The notes under the pieces: generated by a model
Databases searched by the model: none
What the model was told of the DNA's origin: nothing
The model's input: the letters and a program-made list of their open reading frames with translations, nothing else
Position numbers and translations under genes: made by a program
Part shown: piece by piece, positions 8,571-17,160 of the stretch
Numbering within the stretch: the first letter of the stretch is position 1
Layout of the letters: each line of letters begins with the position of its first letter
From: JBBQNJ01 sp038329845
GTDB taxonomy: Bacteria; Planctomycetota; Phycisphaerae; Tepidisphaerales; Tepidisphaeraceae
DNA length: 41,619 nt
Direction of reading: 5' to 3'
Assembly: GCA_038329845.1 (NCBI GenBank)
Contig: JBBQNJ010000041.1
Coordinates: 1-41,619, forward strand

Positions 8571-9278
8571 AACGTGACGGTCGAGTCCGAACCGGGAGTC
8601 TATGATGCGCCGATCTGGAAAGTATCCTTTGCGCTTCGTCCGGGCGAATTGATGTTGATCAAGCTCGAACGAAACCAGTCGAGGATTCCGCTGATGGACG
8701 CGGCGACGGGCTTGGTCGATCCCTCGACGGGGTCGGTTCGCATGGGCGGGCGGGATTGGCGGGAATTGTCGCCGCGAGAAGCCGCCAAGCAGCGTGGGCA
8801 AATCGGCCGGGTCTTCGACGAATCGGGCTGGGTCAGCGGGTTGGACCTCGATGAGAACGTGATCCTCGCGCAGCGCCATCATAGCCGGCGCAAGGCCGAT
8901 GAAATCCGCGACGAGGCGGCCCGATTGGCGCGGATATTCTCTCTACCGGGTCTGCCCCGCGGGCGGCCAGGGCAGGTTCGCCGCCAGGATCTTCGCCGCG
9001 CCGGGCTGATCCGCGCCCTACTCGGCCATCCGCTGCTTCTGCTGCTGGATCAGCCGACGCGGGGAATCTATCCCGATGCGATGCCGCCGCTGATGAGCAG
9101 CCTGCGGGCGGCGCGGCAGCGCGGGGCGGCGGTGCTGTGGCTGACCGATGAGTCGCAGGTCTGGAACGATCGGGGGATCAAGGCTACCGTGCGCGGAACG
9201 ATGGGCGGGGCTCAGTTGCAGTTTCTAGCAGCCCCCGAACCGGCGGCGGCGACCCCGGACGTTGGAGTGAACATTTAG
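8529..9278 (+). CDS. MlaF-like ABC subunit with degenerate ATPase motifs (pseudo-ATPase)
   Basis: The 249-residue protein has the order and spacing of an ABC ATPase: a beta-rich N-terminus (ILEFDNVTVES), PGELMLIKL before the P-loop position, GLVDPSTGSV after it, a helical domain, and LIRALLGHPLLLLLDQPTRG. Each functional motif is altered. The P-loop position reads LERNQSRI (46-53) with no GxxGxGKS. The Q-loop residue is Asp97 (RVFDESG). The signature position is VRRQD (150-154) instead of LSGGQ. Walker B keeps Asp174 but has Gln175 in place of the catalytic Glu. The H-loop His is Asp207 (LTDES). ATP hydrolysis by this subunit is therefore unlikely. It lies between the permease and MCE genes, so a structural or regulatory role in that transporter is inferred. 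The frame is clean and shows no pseudogene-like stops. Confidence 0.88.
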   Translation: MMPDETTQPILEFDNVTVESEPGVYDAPIWKVSFALRPGELMLIKLERNQSRIPLMDAATGLVDPSTGSVRMGGRDWRELSPREAAKQRGQIGRVFDESGWVSGLDLDENVILAQRHHSRRKADEIRDEAARLARIFSLPGLPRGRPGQVRRQDLRRAGLIRALLGHPLLLLLDQPTRGIYPDAMPPLMSSLRAARQRGAAVLWLTDESQVWNDRGIKATVRGTMGGAQLQFLAAPEPAAATPDVGVNI

Positions 9279-9290
9279 CCGGATCGAGCT

Positions 9291-10301
9291 ATGGCCAAGC
9301 CGTTCAAATTGCGCTATGTCAACGAGATCGTCGGCATCTTCGTGCTGTTGATCGCGCTGTTGGTGGTGGGGGCGGTGGTCATGGGCCCGCACACGGCCGA
9401 CTGGTTCACTCCAGTCACGCGGCTGACGATCCAACTCCCGCCTGAGGGTGCCTACGGGCTTCAGAGCGGCAATGATGTGAAAATCCTGGGGACCCTGGCG
9501 GGAAATGTCAGCAACATTTCGGTCACCCGGCGCGACAAGATGGAGGCCGAGTTGGTCATCCGCGGGGATTTCATCCGGTTCGTCAAGACCGATTCCAAGG
9601 CGATCATCCGTCCGCCGCTGGCGGGGTTCGGCGAAGCGGAGGTCCTCATCACCGCCGGCAAAGGCCCGGCGCTACCCGACCGCAATGCTTCGATCCTCAG
9701 TGAAGTGGATCGAGGCCCCACCGCCACGCTCGACGAGACCCTCGATCAACTTCGCAATGAAGCCTTGCCGGCATTGAAGGAAATGCGCCTTGCGGTGGCG
9801 CATTTCTCGGCGATCGGTCAGAAGATCAACGAGGGACAGGGCGTGATCGGACAACTCGTGACCAATCCGGAAATGGCCGCCGAGGCCCGGAGAATGGTGC
9901 CCAAGTTCAACTCCGCGCTGGATGAACTCGAGGGGGTGCTAAAGGATCTCAAGAAGAGTACCGGGGAGCTTCAGACGATGATGACGTCGATGGGTGGGGA
10001 GATGAAGCGACTGCCGCAGATCATGGAGAACACGGAGAAGACCATCCAAGGGGTGCGCGGGATGGTGATCGACCTGCAAAAGACGGCGGCGGGCCTGCCG
10101 GAACTGATCAAGGGCGCGACGGATACGGTCAATGCCCTGCCGGGGTTGCTGGTTCAGGTGCAGGAGACGACGCGGCAGATGGAGATTCTGACCGAAGCGG
10201 CGCAGCGTCATTGGTTATTGCGGGAATACGTTGAAAAAGGGGACGATGTCGGAGGGCGCATCGGGGCCGAGCGCCTGGGCACCGGGGGAGGCCGACGATG
10301 A
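9291..10301 (+). CDS. mlaD: MCE-family (MlaD-like) substrate-binding protein
   Basis: This 336-aa protein has one N-terminal transmembrane helix (about residues 12-32, EIVGIFVLLIALLVVGAVV). A single MCE beta-barrel domain follows at about 38-120 (TRLTIQLPPEGAYGLQSGNDVKI is its opening), then a long helical tail with repeated TEKTIQGV, DLQKTAAGL and ELIKGA heptads. Such proteins form hexameric rings on the permease and carry lipids across the periplasm; the long helical tail could form a needle or tunnel as in longer MCE proteins. It starts 12 nt after the ABC-like gene and overlaps the next gene by 4 nt (ATGA). The start at 9291 precedes the conserved KLRYVNEIVGIF segment. Confidence 0.92.
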   Translation: MAKPFKLRYVNEIVGIFVLLIALLVVGAVVMGPHTADWFTPVTRLTIQLPPEGAYGLQSGNDVKILGTLAGNVSNISVTRRDKMEAELVIRGDFIRFVKTDSKAIIRPPLAGFGEAEVLITAGKGPALPDRNASILSEVDRGPTATLDETLDQLRNEALPALKEMRLAVAHFSAIGQKINEGQGVIGQLVTNPEMAAEARRMVPKFNSALDELEGVLKDLKKSTGELQTMMTSMGGEMKRLPQIMENTEKTIQGVRGMVIDLQKTAAGLPELIKGATDTVNALPGLLVQVQETTRQMEILTEAAQRHWLLREYVEKGDDVGGRIGAERLGTGGGRR

Positions 10302-11275
10302 TCCAACGCCTGACAATGAGATGGCGGGCATGGCCGGTGGCGGAGATTGTCGCCGTGTTGGCGCTGGCCGCGACGTTGGGCGGATGCGCCGGACCGCCCA
10401 CCGCGCCCCCGCCGCCGAGGGATCTGGAATATACCCAGACGACGGACGCGGCGCGGGCGGCGTGGGACCGCGGGGCGGTCGAGCAGGCGCTGAGCCTGTA
10501 CCGCCGAGCCTGGCAACGCGCGCGGCTGATGGACGATGCCAGCGATATCGCCGATGCGGCATACAACTTCGCGGTGTGCGCCGCCGGCGAGGATCAACTG
10601 GAATTGGCCGGCGATGCACTGCTCGAAGCGCAGTCGGAATCGTCGCGGGCCGGGGTGGGGATCACCGACATTCTGCTACTTCGCGCGCAGGTCGCGCAGC
10701 GCCGCGGTGAAAGACCGGCGGCGGCAACCCTGGCGCGAGAGGTGCTCGAGTCACGCTCACCGCCTGCCACCGCGGCACAGCGGGCCTTGGCGATTGTCGT
10801 ATTGGCGGGGGAGGCGATTGACGATGCCGACACCGACGGTGCGGCGTCGATGTTGCTCCGGGCGGACGACGACGCCCGCGACGCCGCCGCCGCCGTGCGA
10901 GCGCGCATCGCCGATGCTCACGGTGTGCTGACGCAACGCCAAGGTCGCCTCCTTCTCGCGGCGACGTTCTTTGACGATGCCGCGCGCCTGTGGCGCGAGG
11001 CAAGGCTCTACCGCGATATGCGCGCCTCGCTGGCCCAAGCGGGTGAGGCGTACGAACAAGGCCGCGATCTGCCCGCGGCATCGGATCGCTATTACCGCGC
11101 CACCCGCAGCGCCTTGGCGGATCGGCGAACCGAGAAGGCGCGCGAATGGGGCATCGCCGCACTGCGATGCGCAACCTCGTGCGGCGATGCCCAGGCCATC
11201 CGACAGGCACGGGCGCTGATGGCGGAAATGCTGCCGGCGGCGTCGCAACCGACAGGAGAGGCTCATGGCCGATGA
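10298..11275 (+). CDS. TPR-type lipoprotein in the mla operon
   Basis: 325 aa. A hydrophobic N-terminus ends in LGGC with Cys30, so lipidation is predicted. An alternative start at Met7 would shorten the n-region. After a Pro-rich linker (PPTAPPPPRD) the mature part is nearly all helical and Ala-rich, with TPR-like pairs such as AARAAWDRGAVEQALSLYRR and repeated ARLWREARLYRDM-like segments. No enzymatic motif is seen. Its position directly after the MCE gene, coupled by ATGA, suggests an envelope partner for the transporter, perhaps replacing the missing MlaA/MlaC-type components. That role is inference. The stop lies 11 nt inside the following gene. Confidence 0.8.
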   Translation: MIQRLTMRWRAWPVAEIVAVLALAATLGGCAGPPTAPPPPRDLEYTQTTDAARAAWDRGAVEQALSLYRRAWQRARLMDDASDIADAAYNFAVCAAGEDQLELAGDALLEAQSESSRAGVGITDILLLRAQVAQRRGERPAAATLAREVLESRSPPATAAQRALAIVVLAGEAIDDADTDGAASMLLRADDDARDAAAAVRARIADAHGVLTQRQGRLLLAATFFDDAARLWREARLYRDMRASLAQAGEAYEQGRDLPAASDRYYRATRSALADRRTEKAREWGIAALRCATSCGDAQAIRQARALMAEMLPAASQPTGEAHGR

Positions 11276-12341
11276 ACAACCGAGCGCCACGGCGACGGCG
11301 GTGCTGGTGGTGGACGACATCGAGGAAAACCGCGATTTGCTCGCCCGCCGGCTCAAGCAACTGGGGCATGTCTGCGATTTCGCCGAGAATGGCGCGCAGG
11401 CGATCGAGCGAATGCGCGAAAAGACGTTCGACCTGGTGCTGCTGGACATCATGATGCCGGAGATGAACGGCTTCGAGGTCCTCGAGGCGGTTCGAGCCGA
11501 TGCGGCGCTGCGGTCACGCCAGGGGCCGATCATCGTCATCAGCGCTCTGACCGACATGGAAAGCATCGTCAAGTGCGTGGAATTGGGGGCCGAAGGATAT
11601 CTCTTCAAGCCGTTCAACCCCGTGCTGCTGCGGGCGACGGTCGGGGCTTGCCTCGAGCGAAAGCACCTGCGCGACGCCGAGCAACGGGCGATGGACCAAC
11701 TGAAACTCGAACAGCAGCGCAGCGAAAATCTTCTGCTGAGCATCCTCCCCCGCCCCATCGCCGAACGGTTGAAAGAGGGAAACCGCACGATCGCCGATCT
11801 TCACGCCGACGTCACCATTCTTTTTGCGGATCTGAACGACTTCTCGCGGCTGACTTCGGGAATGCCGCCGGCAGGCGTGGTCGAGCTGCTCAACCGGATT
11901 TTCAGCCGTTTTGACGCTTTGGCGACCGAATGCGGAGTCGAGAAGATCAAGACCATCGGCGATGCGTACATGGCCGTGGCCGGCGTCCCCCAGCCGCGAG
12001 AGGATCACCCCGCGGCGGTCGCAGAACTGGCCTTGGCCATGCAGCGCGAGATCGGCTCGCTAGGCGATGATGCGCCCGAGCCGTTTAGCCTGCGGATCGG
12101 GATTCACACCGGTCCGGTCGTCGCCGGGGTGGTCGGGACTAGCAAATTCGCCTTCGACATGTGGGGGCCGACGGTCCACCTCGCGTCGGAGATGGAATCA
12201 TGCGGCGTGCCGGGGGGAATCCAGGTTTCGCAGGCGACCTACGAACGACTCAAGAGCCGCTACATGTTCGAGCCGCGCGGCGAGTTCTATGTCAAAGGGC
12301 TGGGAGAAGTCGCCACCTACCTGCTTCGCGGCAAGCAGTGA
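11265..12341 (+). CDS. Response regulator fused to class III nucleotide cyclase domain
   Basis: 358 aa. The N-terminal receiver domain has acidic Asp17/Asp18, phosphoacceptor Asp61 in LVLLDIMMPEMNG and Lys115 in YLFKPF. A coiled linker (ERKHLRDAEQRAMDQLKLEQ) with ILPRPIAERL, typical of cyclases, precedes the class III domain. Metal-binding Asp189 (FADLNDF) and Asp233 (TIGDAYM), and the adenine-selecting pair Lys229 and Asp298, are present, which predicts ATP as substrate. The usual Asn and Arg that stabilise the transition state (VNxAxR) are His305 and Glu309 here (TVHLASEME), so activity may be reduced or changed. The start at 11265 has AGGAGAGG upstream and overlaps the lipoprotein gene. 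No cognate histidine kinase is in the window. Confidence 0.9.
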   Translation: MADEQPSATATAVLVVDDIEENRDLLARRLKQLGHVCDFAENGAQAIERMREKTFDLVLLDIMMPEMNGFEVLEAVRADAALRSRQGPIIVISALTDMESIVKCVELGAEGYLFKPFNPVLLRATVGACLERKHLRDAEQRAMDQLKLEQQRSENLLLSILPRPIAERLKEGNRTIADLHADVTILFADLNDFSRLTSGMPPAGVVELLNRIFSRFDALATECGVEKIKTIGDAYMAVAGVPQPREDHPAAVAELALAMQREIGSLGDDAPEPFSLRIGIHTGPVVAGVVGTSKFAFDMWGPTVHLASEMESCGVPGGIQVSQATYERLKSRYMFEPRGEFYVKGLGEVATYLLRGKQ

Positions 12342-12414
12342 ATGCCGGTGCGACGATGCGCGGGGCGAGGCAGCACAGGAGCGCGCAGCGCCGCGGCGGA
12401 ATCGCGCGACATCG

Positions 12415-12819
12415 CTATTTTTTCTCGCCTTTATAGGTGAACTTCCAGATTTTCCCATCGGGCCGAGTCCAGGTCAGTTCACCTTGGATTGCCGCCCCGG
12501 TGGCTGTGCCGGTCCAGCGGGCCGAATGTCCGGAATCGCCGGCGGCATCGCACTCAAACCGTGCCGGCCCGGCTGCGCCGCGGGCATCCAGGTCATACAG
12601 TGTCCGCCCGAAGCCGAACTTCTTCAGCGCGGTGCTGGTCAGGTGCAATCGCTCCATCAAAAGCGTGTCATCGAACGGTTTAGCGCCGATGCGGGCGCTG
12701 TCGGCATCCGGCTCGAGGCGGATCACCCACGTTCCGTCGAGCGGGTTGCCCGCGCGCGCCATCGACGCCAACATCACCAATATCGAAATGCTCCAGACTG
12801 CGATCCATTGGTTTCGCAT
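12415..12819 (-). CDS. Hypothetical exported protein, 134 aa
   Basis: A signal peptide is visible (MRNQWIAVWSISILVMLAS followed by MARA and a cleavage-like ARAG). The mature part is about 110 residues and is read as a small beta-rich domain (GTWVIRLEPDADS, FDDTLLMERLHLTS, ARWTGTATGAAIQGELTW). It resembles lipocalin-like or DUF-type secreted domains in style, but no family is recognised. It ends in a basic FTYKGEKK. It is the last of a minus-strand run following the release-factor-like gene, with a 37-bp gap. Its 3' end is 73 bp from the convergent cyclase gene. Confidence 0.75.
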   Translation of the reverse strand: MRNQWIAVWSISILVMLASMARAGNPLDGTWVIRLEPDADSARIGAKPFDDTLLMERLHLTSTALKKFGFGRTLYDLDARGAAGPARFECDAAGDSGHSARWTGTATGAAIQGELTWTRPDGKIWKFTYKGEKK

Positions 12820-12856
12820 GACGCTCCTCTGAAATTGAGAACAGCATGATACCGAT

Positions 12857-13441
12857 CTATCGTCCGGACCGAGCGCCCAGGGGATTCAGTCCCACATCGG
12901 TGCGCCTTCGGTTCACTTCCGCCAGCGCCTTCTGGTCGGCCTGAAGGAATCGTACCAGCGCCGCGGTCGAGAATCCCAGCGACTTTCCCGCGTCCGACAC
13001 GGACCAGCCGCAAGCGGCCAGGACGTCCAGGACGATGGCCATGGCGGGAAGGTAATCCGCATGGCGCGTTCCAATCACCAGGCGGCCGGCGCGAGTCAGT
13101 TCGAGAAACCACGTAGGAAAGCTCGGCACCGCCGGATCGAACGCGACTCGGCGCTCGATGGCGATGCGGCAGCGCAATCGCTGCAGCGCGCGGCGCTTGT
13201 TGGTCGCTTGGGATCGAGAATCGCTGGCGGTGGCGCTCAAGCCTGTCGGAGCGTGGCTCACGCGCACCGCCGAACTGGTCTTGTTGCGCTTCTGCCCGCC
13301 CGGGCCGGAGCCGCGAAACATCTCCCAGCGACATCGCCGCGCGAACGGCTCATCATCCAGCGCTCGCAGCGACTCAATCGAATCCCCGTCCGCCGGATCG
13401 ACCCGACCGGGTGAGATAGCGGGCGGATCATCGCGATGCAT
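12857..13441 (-). CDS. Peptide-chain-release-factor-like protein with GGQ motif
   Basis: About 194 aa. The central part is an RF-1-type peptidyl-tRNA hydrolysis domain: FRGSGPGGQKRNKTSSAVRV, with GGQ at residues 48-50, followed by the basic ATASDSRSQATNKRRAL segment. There is no codon-recognition domain, so it is not a canonical RF1 or RF2. The pattern is that of stand-alone rescue-type factors (ArfB- or PrfH-like). It has its own C-terminal extension (about 105-194) that ends in an ADQKALAEVNRRRT helix. The ATG at 13441 has GGAAG about 8 nt upstream and starts 5 nt after the lyase stop; a GTG at 13450 would overlap that stop. The role is presumably release of stalled ribosomes. Confidence 0.85.
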   Translation of the reverse strand: MHRDDPPAISPGRVDPADGDSIESLRALDDEPFARRCRWEMFRGSGPGGQKRNKTSSAVRVSHAPTGLSATASDSRSQATNKRRALQRLRCRIAIERRVAFDPAVPSFPTWFLELTRAGRLVIGTRHADYLPAMAIVLDVLAACGWSVSDAGKSLGFSTAALVRFLQADQKALAEVNRRRTDVGLNPLGARSGR

Positions 13442-13446
13442 GCCAA

Positions 13447-15330
13447 TCACTTCCCGCCGGCGCGGTATAGCGGCATGAAGTTTCCCCCGAGGCCCTTTCG
13501 CGGCAGCGAAAAAGTCTTGCCATCGCGGGTCTCTTCAACAACCGTGGTGAACGGCAGGTTCCAGCTATAGAAGCCGATCGTGAACGACGCCTGCGAATCA
13601 TTGACCGTGAACATCGGCGGATCGAGTTTCTGATTCTTCCACGACTGGTAGCTCACGCCGCCGAGTACCTCGACCTTCGCCGAATCGCTCGCCACCACAT
13701 GCCTTGTCCGCCCCTCGGTCTTCAATCCCAGTATCCAGACCTGCGCCCCGGCGGCGCGGCACATGTCGCGCTCGGGCGACTCGGGGTTGTACTGGCGCAT
13801 CCACACCTTATCGCCAGCGCCGAATTGGGCCGTTACCCCTCCGGCCATATCCTCGATGAACCAGGTGCGCCCGGTCGAAGGGCGATTGAACGAACACGCG
13901 CCCTTGGCAAGATTGCGGATGATCACCGGATGATCCGAGCGGTTATCGAACATGTCGATCCCGTGCAGTCCCTTCCAACCCCCGAGCTTGAGGAGGTTGA
14001 AAAACCGCTCGATGACGATCGGCCCGTCGAGTTTCTCAAAGGTGAACACGACCGACCCGTCTTTCAGTTCTCCGCCCTCGCCGTCGATCCAGACGATGTT
14101 TTCCATCCCGATGATCCGGTTGACGCTGCCATGCACGCGGATCGGCTTGCTGATGATGTATTTCTCGGCCTTGGACGTGGTCTTGGGGAAATAGACCGTC
14201 GTTTTCGATTCCCGCGCCGCCTGGTCGATCGCGTCCTGAATCGAATTCGGCACTGTGAAGTCCACCTTGACCCACTTGGAAAGATCGGTCTCCCACGGGA
14301 TTTCCGGCGTCGGCTCGATCGGCAGGCGCAAGGATTTTTTCGGCGCATCGAACAGCGTGTGGGCCTGTCCCTCGAACCACTCATCGACCGGACCGTCCAC
14401 GAAGGCGCCATCGTTCGCCTGCACCGCATGGGCGTATCCGGCGGTTTTGATGTCGCGTAGGAACATCGCATCCGTGCCGCTGACGATCGCCGCGCCCCCC
14501 GCCGCCGGGTCTCCACCGGTCAGATCTGCGTCGATCAGCGTCATCTGCCCGTGGCGGCTGGTCATCAGCGCCGGGACGCGGTTCCGACTGCTGAGTTTGT
14601 GAATCGTCGATCGCGCCATCCGATTATGAATGCCCGCCTTTCGCTGGTTGGTAACAGTGATGTCCTCGAAGACCAGAGAAAAACTGTCGCCGGTTTCGAT
14701 CCCGTAGTCGAACCCGTCGATCGTCACCCGCTTGATCAGCGACGGGCCTTGCTGGCCCTGGCGAAGGTCCAGCCCGATGGCACCGGCCTTGTTTGGATCG
14801 CTGCTGCGGATCGTCACATCGTAGATCGCCCCGCTGTTGTTCGAGATATATCGCAGCGCGGCGGCACCTGGATTGCCCGATCCCACATCCACGGTGAGAT
14901 TGCGCACATAGCTGTGCATCACGTCGCCCGTCCCCTTGCCGTCGTACATCGAGATCATCACCTTGGGCTTTTCCGGATTATCGAATCCCGCCGAGCGATC
15001 CTTGAGGCGCAGAATCGTCCCAGCCTGGCTTTGCCCCTGGAAATGGAGAAATCGGTCCTTGCTGTGCGGCACTCCGCCCATGCTCACGCGATCGCTTAGC
15101 AGATAAACGCCGTTAGGAAAATAGAGGGTCCGGTTCGAGCCTTTGAGCGCATCGAAAGCGGCCTGCAGCGCGGCGGTGTTGTCGGTCTTTCCATCCCCTT
15201 TGAGCGCATAGGGCGGCTGGGTCACATCGACCAGTCCGGCATCGGCGGGGAAGATGATATTTTCGGCCCGGGCGGTTATCGCCAGGAAAAGCGCAGCGAG
15301 CATGACGGCGGTGGTTGTGAATCGGCTCAT
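13447..15330 (-). CDS. Secreted pectate-lyase-superfamily beta-helix protein
   Basis: 627 aa with a signal peptide (MSRFTTTAVMLAALFLAITA followed by RA). The mature N-terminus, with GDGKTDNTAALQAAFDAL and LYFPNGVYLLSDRV, is the hallmark of the pectate lyase 3 / GH28-like right-handed beta-helix. A second, weaker start of the same type occurs near residue 365 (IQDAIDQAARESKTTVYFPK), so two helix modules may be joined in tandem. Repeated short beta strands and Asn/Gly turns fit this fold. The catalytic residues cannot be assigned by eye, so lyase versus hydrolase activity is open. It probably acts on polysaccharide outside the cell. The downstream release-factor-like gene follows within a few bases. 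Confidence 0.82.
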   Translation of the reverse strand: MSRFTTTAVMLAALFLAITARAENIIFPADAGLVDVTQPPYALKGDGKTDNTAALQAAFDALKGSNRTLYFPNGVYLLSDRVSMGGVPHSKDRFLHFQGQSQAGTILRLKDRSAGFDNPEKPKVMISMYDGKGTGDVMHSYVRNLTVDVGSGNPGAAALRYISNNSGAIYDVTIRSSDPNKAGAIGLDLRQGQQGPSLIKRVTIDGFDYGIETGDSFSLVFEDITVTNQRKAGIHNRMARSTIHKLSSRNRVPALMTSRHGQMTLIDADLTGGDPAAGGAAIVSGTDAMFLRDIKTAGYAHAVQANDGAFVDGPVDEWFEGQAHTLFDAPKKSLRLPIEPTPEIPWETDLSKWVKVDFTVPNSIQDAIDQAARESKTTVYFPKTTSKAEKYIISKPIRVHGSVNRIIGMENIVWIDGEGGELKDGSVVFTFEKLDGPIVIERFFNLLKLGGWKGLHGIDMFDNRSDHPVIIRNLAKGACSFNRPSTGRTWFIEDMAGGVTAQFGAGDKVWMRQYNPESPERDMCRAAGAQVWILGLKTEGRTRHVVASDSAKVEVLGGVSYQSWKNQKLDPPMFTVNDSQASFTIGFYSWNLPFTTVVEETRDGKTFSLPRKGLGGNFMPLYRAGGK

Positions 15331-15354
15331 ACTACATCCTACCAGTCGGACCGT

Positions 15355-15924
<570 letters not shown>

Positions 15925-16006
15925 GGAAGCCGAGGATGATATCGTAAATGGACGCCGGAGGTGAGAGGAGGAACAGACGGAGGGACAGGGGCACGGAGCC
16001 ATGTGG

Positions 16007-16026
16007 CACAGCCGCCCTCGGCTGTG
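16007..16026. repeat. CACAGCCG hairpin repeat element
   Basis: CACAGCCG (16007-16014) and CGGCTGTG (16019-16026) form a perfect 8-bp stem around a CCCT tetraloop. Similar GGCACAGCC...GGCTGTG sequences are, to my recollection, dispersed in planctomycete intergenic DNA. It sits in the pabA-mtnA divergent spacer, which otherwise has no gene. Confidence 0.6.
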
Positions 16027-16033
16027 GTTCAGA

Positions 16034-16065
16034 GGGGTCGGGGGGTCGGAGGGTCGGAGGGAGGG
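16034..16065 (+). other. G-quadruplex-capable G-run cluster upstream of mtnA
   Basis: Five runs of at least three G (16034-16037, 16040-16045, 16051-16053, 16059-16061, 16063-16065) are separated by short loops of 1-5 nt, partly as TCGGA units. This meets the usual sequence rule for an intramolecular G-quadruplex on the plus strand. It lies about 65 nt before the mtnA start. Confidence 0.55.
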
Positions 16066-16129
16066 ACGAGAGTTTACTCAGTCCCTTGTCAGGTTTCTCC
16101 GCCGCGGGGCGAACCGCTATCCTTGGCGG

Positions 16130-17155
16130 ATGCTGAAAACGATCACTTGGTCCGATGACTGTTGCCGACTGCTGGATCAGACGCGGCTGCCGGAAGAAGT
16201 GACGTATGTCCAAATCGACGACCATCTCCAGATGCGCGATGCGATCCGACGACTGGTGATTCGCGGGGCGCCCGCGATCGGGATCGCGGCGGCGTTCGGA
16301 GCCTACCTGGGGGTCCGCCGTCATCTGGGCGATCTCGGGTCATTTCATCAGAAGCTCACCGAGGTTTGCCGTATTCTGGCCTCCAGCCGCCCCACCGCGG
16401 TCAACCTGGTCTGGGCGCTGGAGCGAATGCGCCGGATCGCCGAGCGCGAGATGGACCCGGAATCGGCCAAGCGGGCGCTATTGGCCGAGGCGAGGGCGAT
16501 GATCGATCAGGACACCGACATTTGCCGGCGCATCGGCAAGCACGGGGTGGAGATTCTCCGGCGCATCGAGCACTCGCCGATCAATGTGTTGACACATTGC
16601 AACGCCGGCGGCCTGGCGACGGCCGAGTATGGTACGGCACTGGCGCCGATCTACGTTGGCGCTGAGCAGGGGACCAAGTTCCACGTATGGGTGGACGAGA
16701 CTCGACCGTTGCTTCAGGGCAGCCGCATTACGGCGTTCGAGTTGCGGGCCAACGGCATTCCCTGCACGCTGATTTGCGACAACATGGCCGCGAGCGTCAT
16801 GGCTTCGGGCAAGGTGGATGCAGTGATCGTGGGGACCGACCGCGTGGCCGCAAACGGCGATGTGGCCAACAAGATCGGGACGCTGGGGGTGGCGATCCTG
16901 GCACGTCATTACCGGATCCCGTTTCTTGTCGCGGCGCCCACGAGCAGCATCGATGAGTCGATCGCATCGGGCACGGACATCCCCATCGAGCAGCGAGATC
17001 CGGCCGAGGTGACCGACGGTTTTGGTCGCCGCACAGCGCCCGCCGGAGTTGACGTGTTCAATCCCGCATTCGACGTGACCCCGCGAGACCTCGTTACCGC
17101 GATCATCACCGAGAACGGCGTCTGGCGGCCCGGAACGCCGAAGCGGGATTATTGA
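16130..17155 (+). CDS. mtnA: S-methyl-5-thioribose-1-phosphate isomerase
   Basis: 341 aa, within family size. It converts methylthioribose-1-phosphate to methylthioribulose-1-phosphate in methionine salvage, or in related 5-deoxyribose disposal. Motifs: RLVIRGAPAIGIAAAFG, catalytic Cys157 in LTHCNAGGLAT, and catalytic Asp237 in VGTDRVAANGDVANKIGT, followed by PFLVAAPTSS. The ATG at 16130 fits the conserved MLKTITW start; the longer frame to 16001 runs through the hairpin and G-run region and is unlikely to be translated. No other salvage genes (mtnP, mtnB, mtnD) are adjacent. It is divergent from pabA and convergent with dnaK across a repeat region. Confidence 0.95.
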   Translation: MLKTITWSDDCCRLLDQTRLPEEVTYVQIDDHLQMRDAIRRLVIRGAPAIGIAAAFGAYLGVRRHLGDLGSFHQKLTEVCRILASSRPTAVNLVWALERMRRIAEREMDPESAKRALLAEARAMIDQDTDICRRIGKHGVEILRRIEHSPINVLTHCNAGGLATAEYGTALAPIYVGAEQGTKFHVWVDETRPLLQGSRITAFELRANGIPCTLICDNMAASVMASGKVDAVIVGTDRVAANGDVANKIGTLGVAILARHYRIPFLVAAPTSSIDESIASGTDIPIEQRDPAEVTDGFGRRTAPAGVDVFNPAFDVTPRDLVTAIITENGVWRPGTPKRDY

Positions 17156-17160
17156 CCAGA

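Noticed and set aside
8529..9278. mlaF-like gene as an ordinary pseudogene
   Set aside because: The frame has no internal stop or shift, good start and stop, and fold-level residues are kept; only the catalytic motifs are lost.
12857..13441. Canonical release factor RF1 or RF2
   Set aside because: The protein has the GGQ domain but is under 200 residues and lacks the codon-recognition domain (PxT or SPF motifs).
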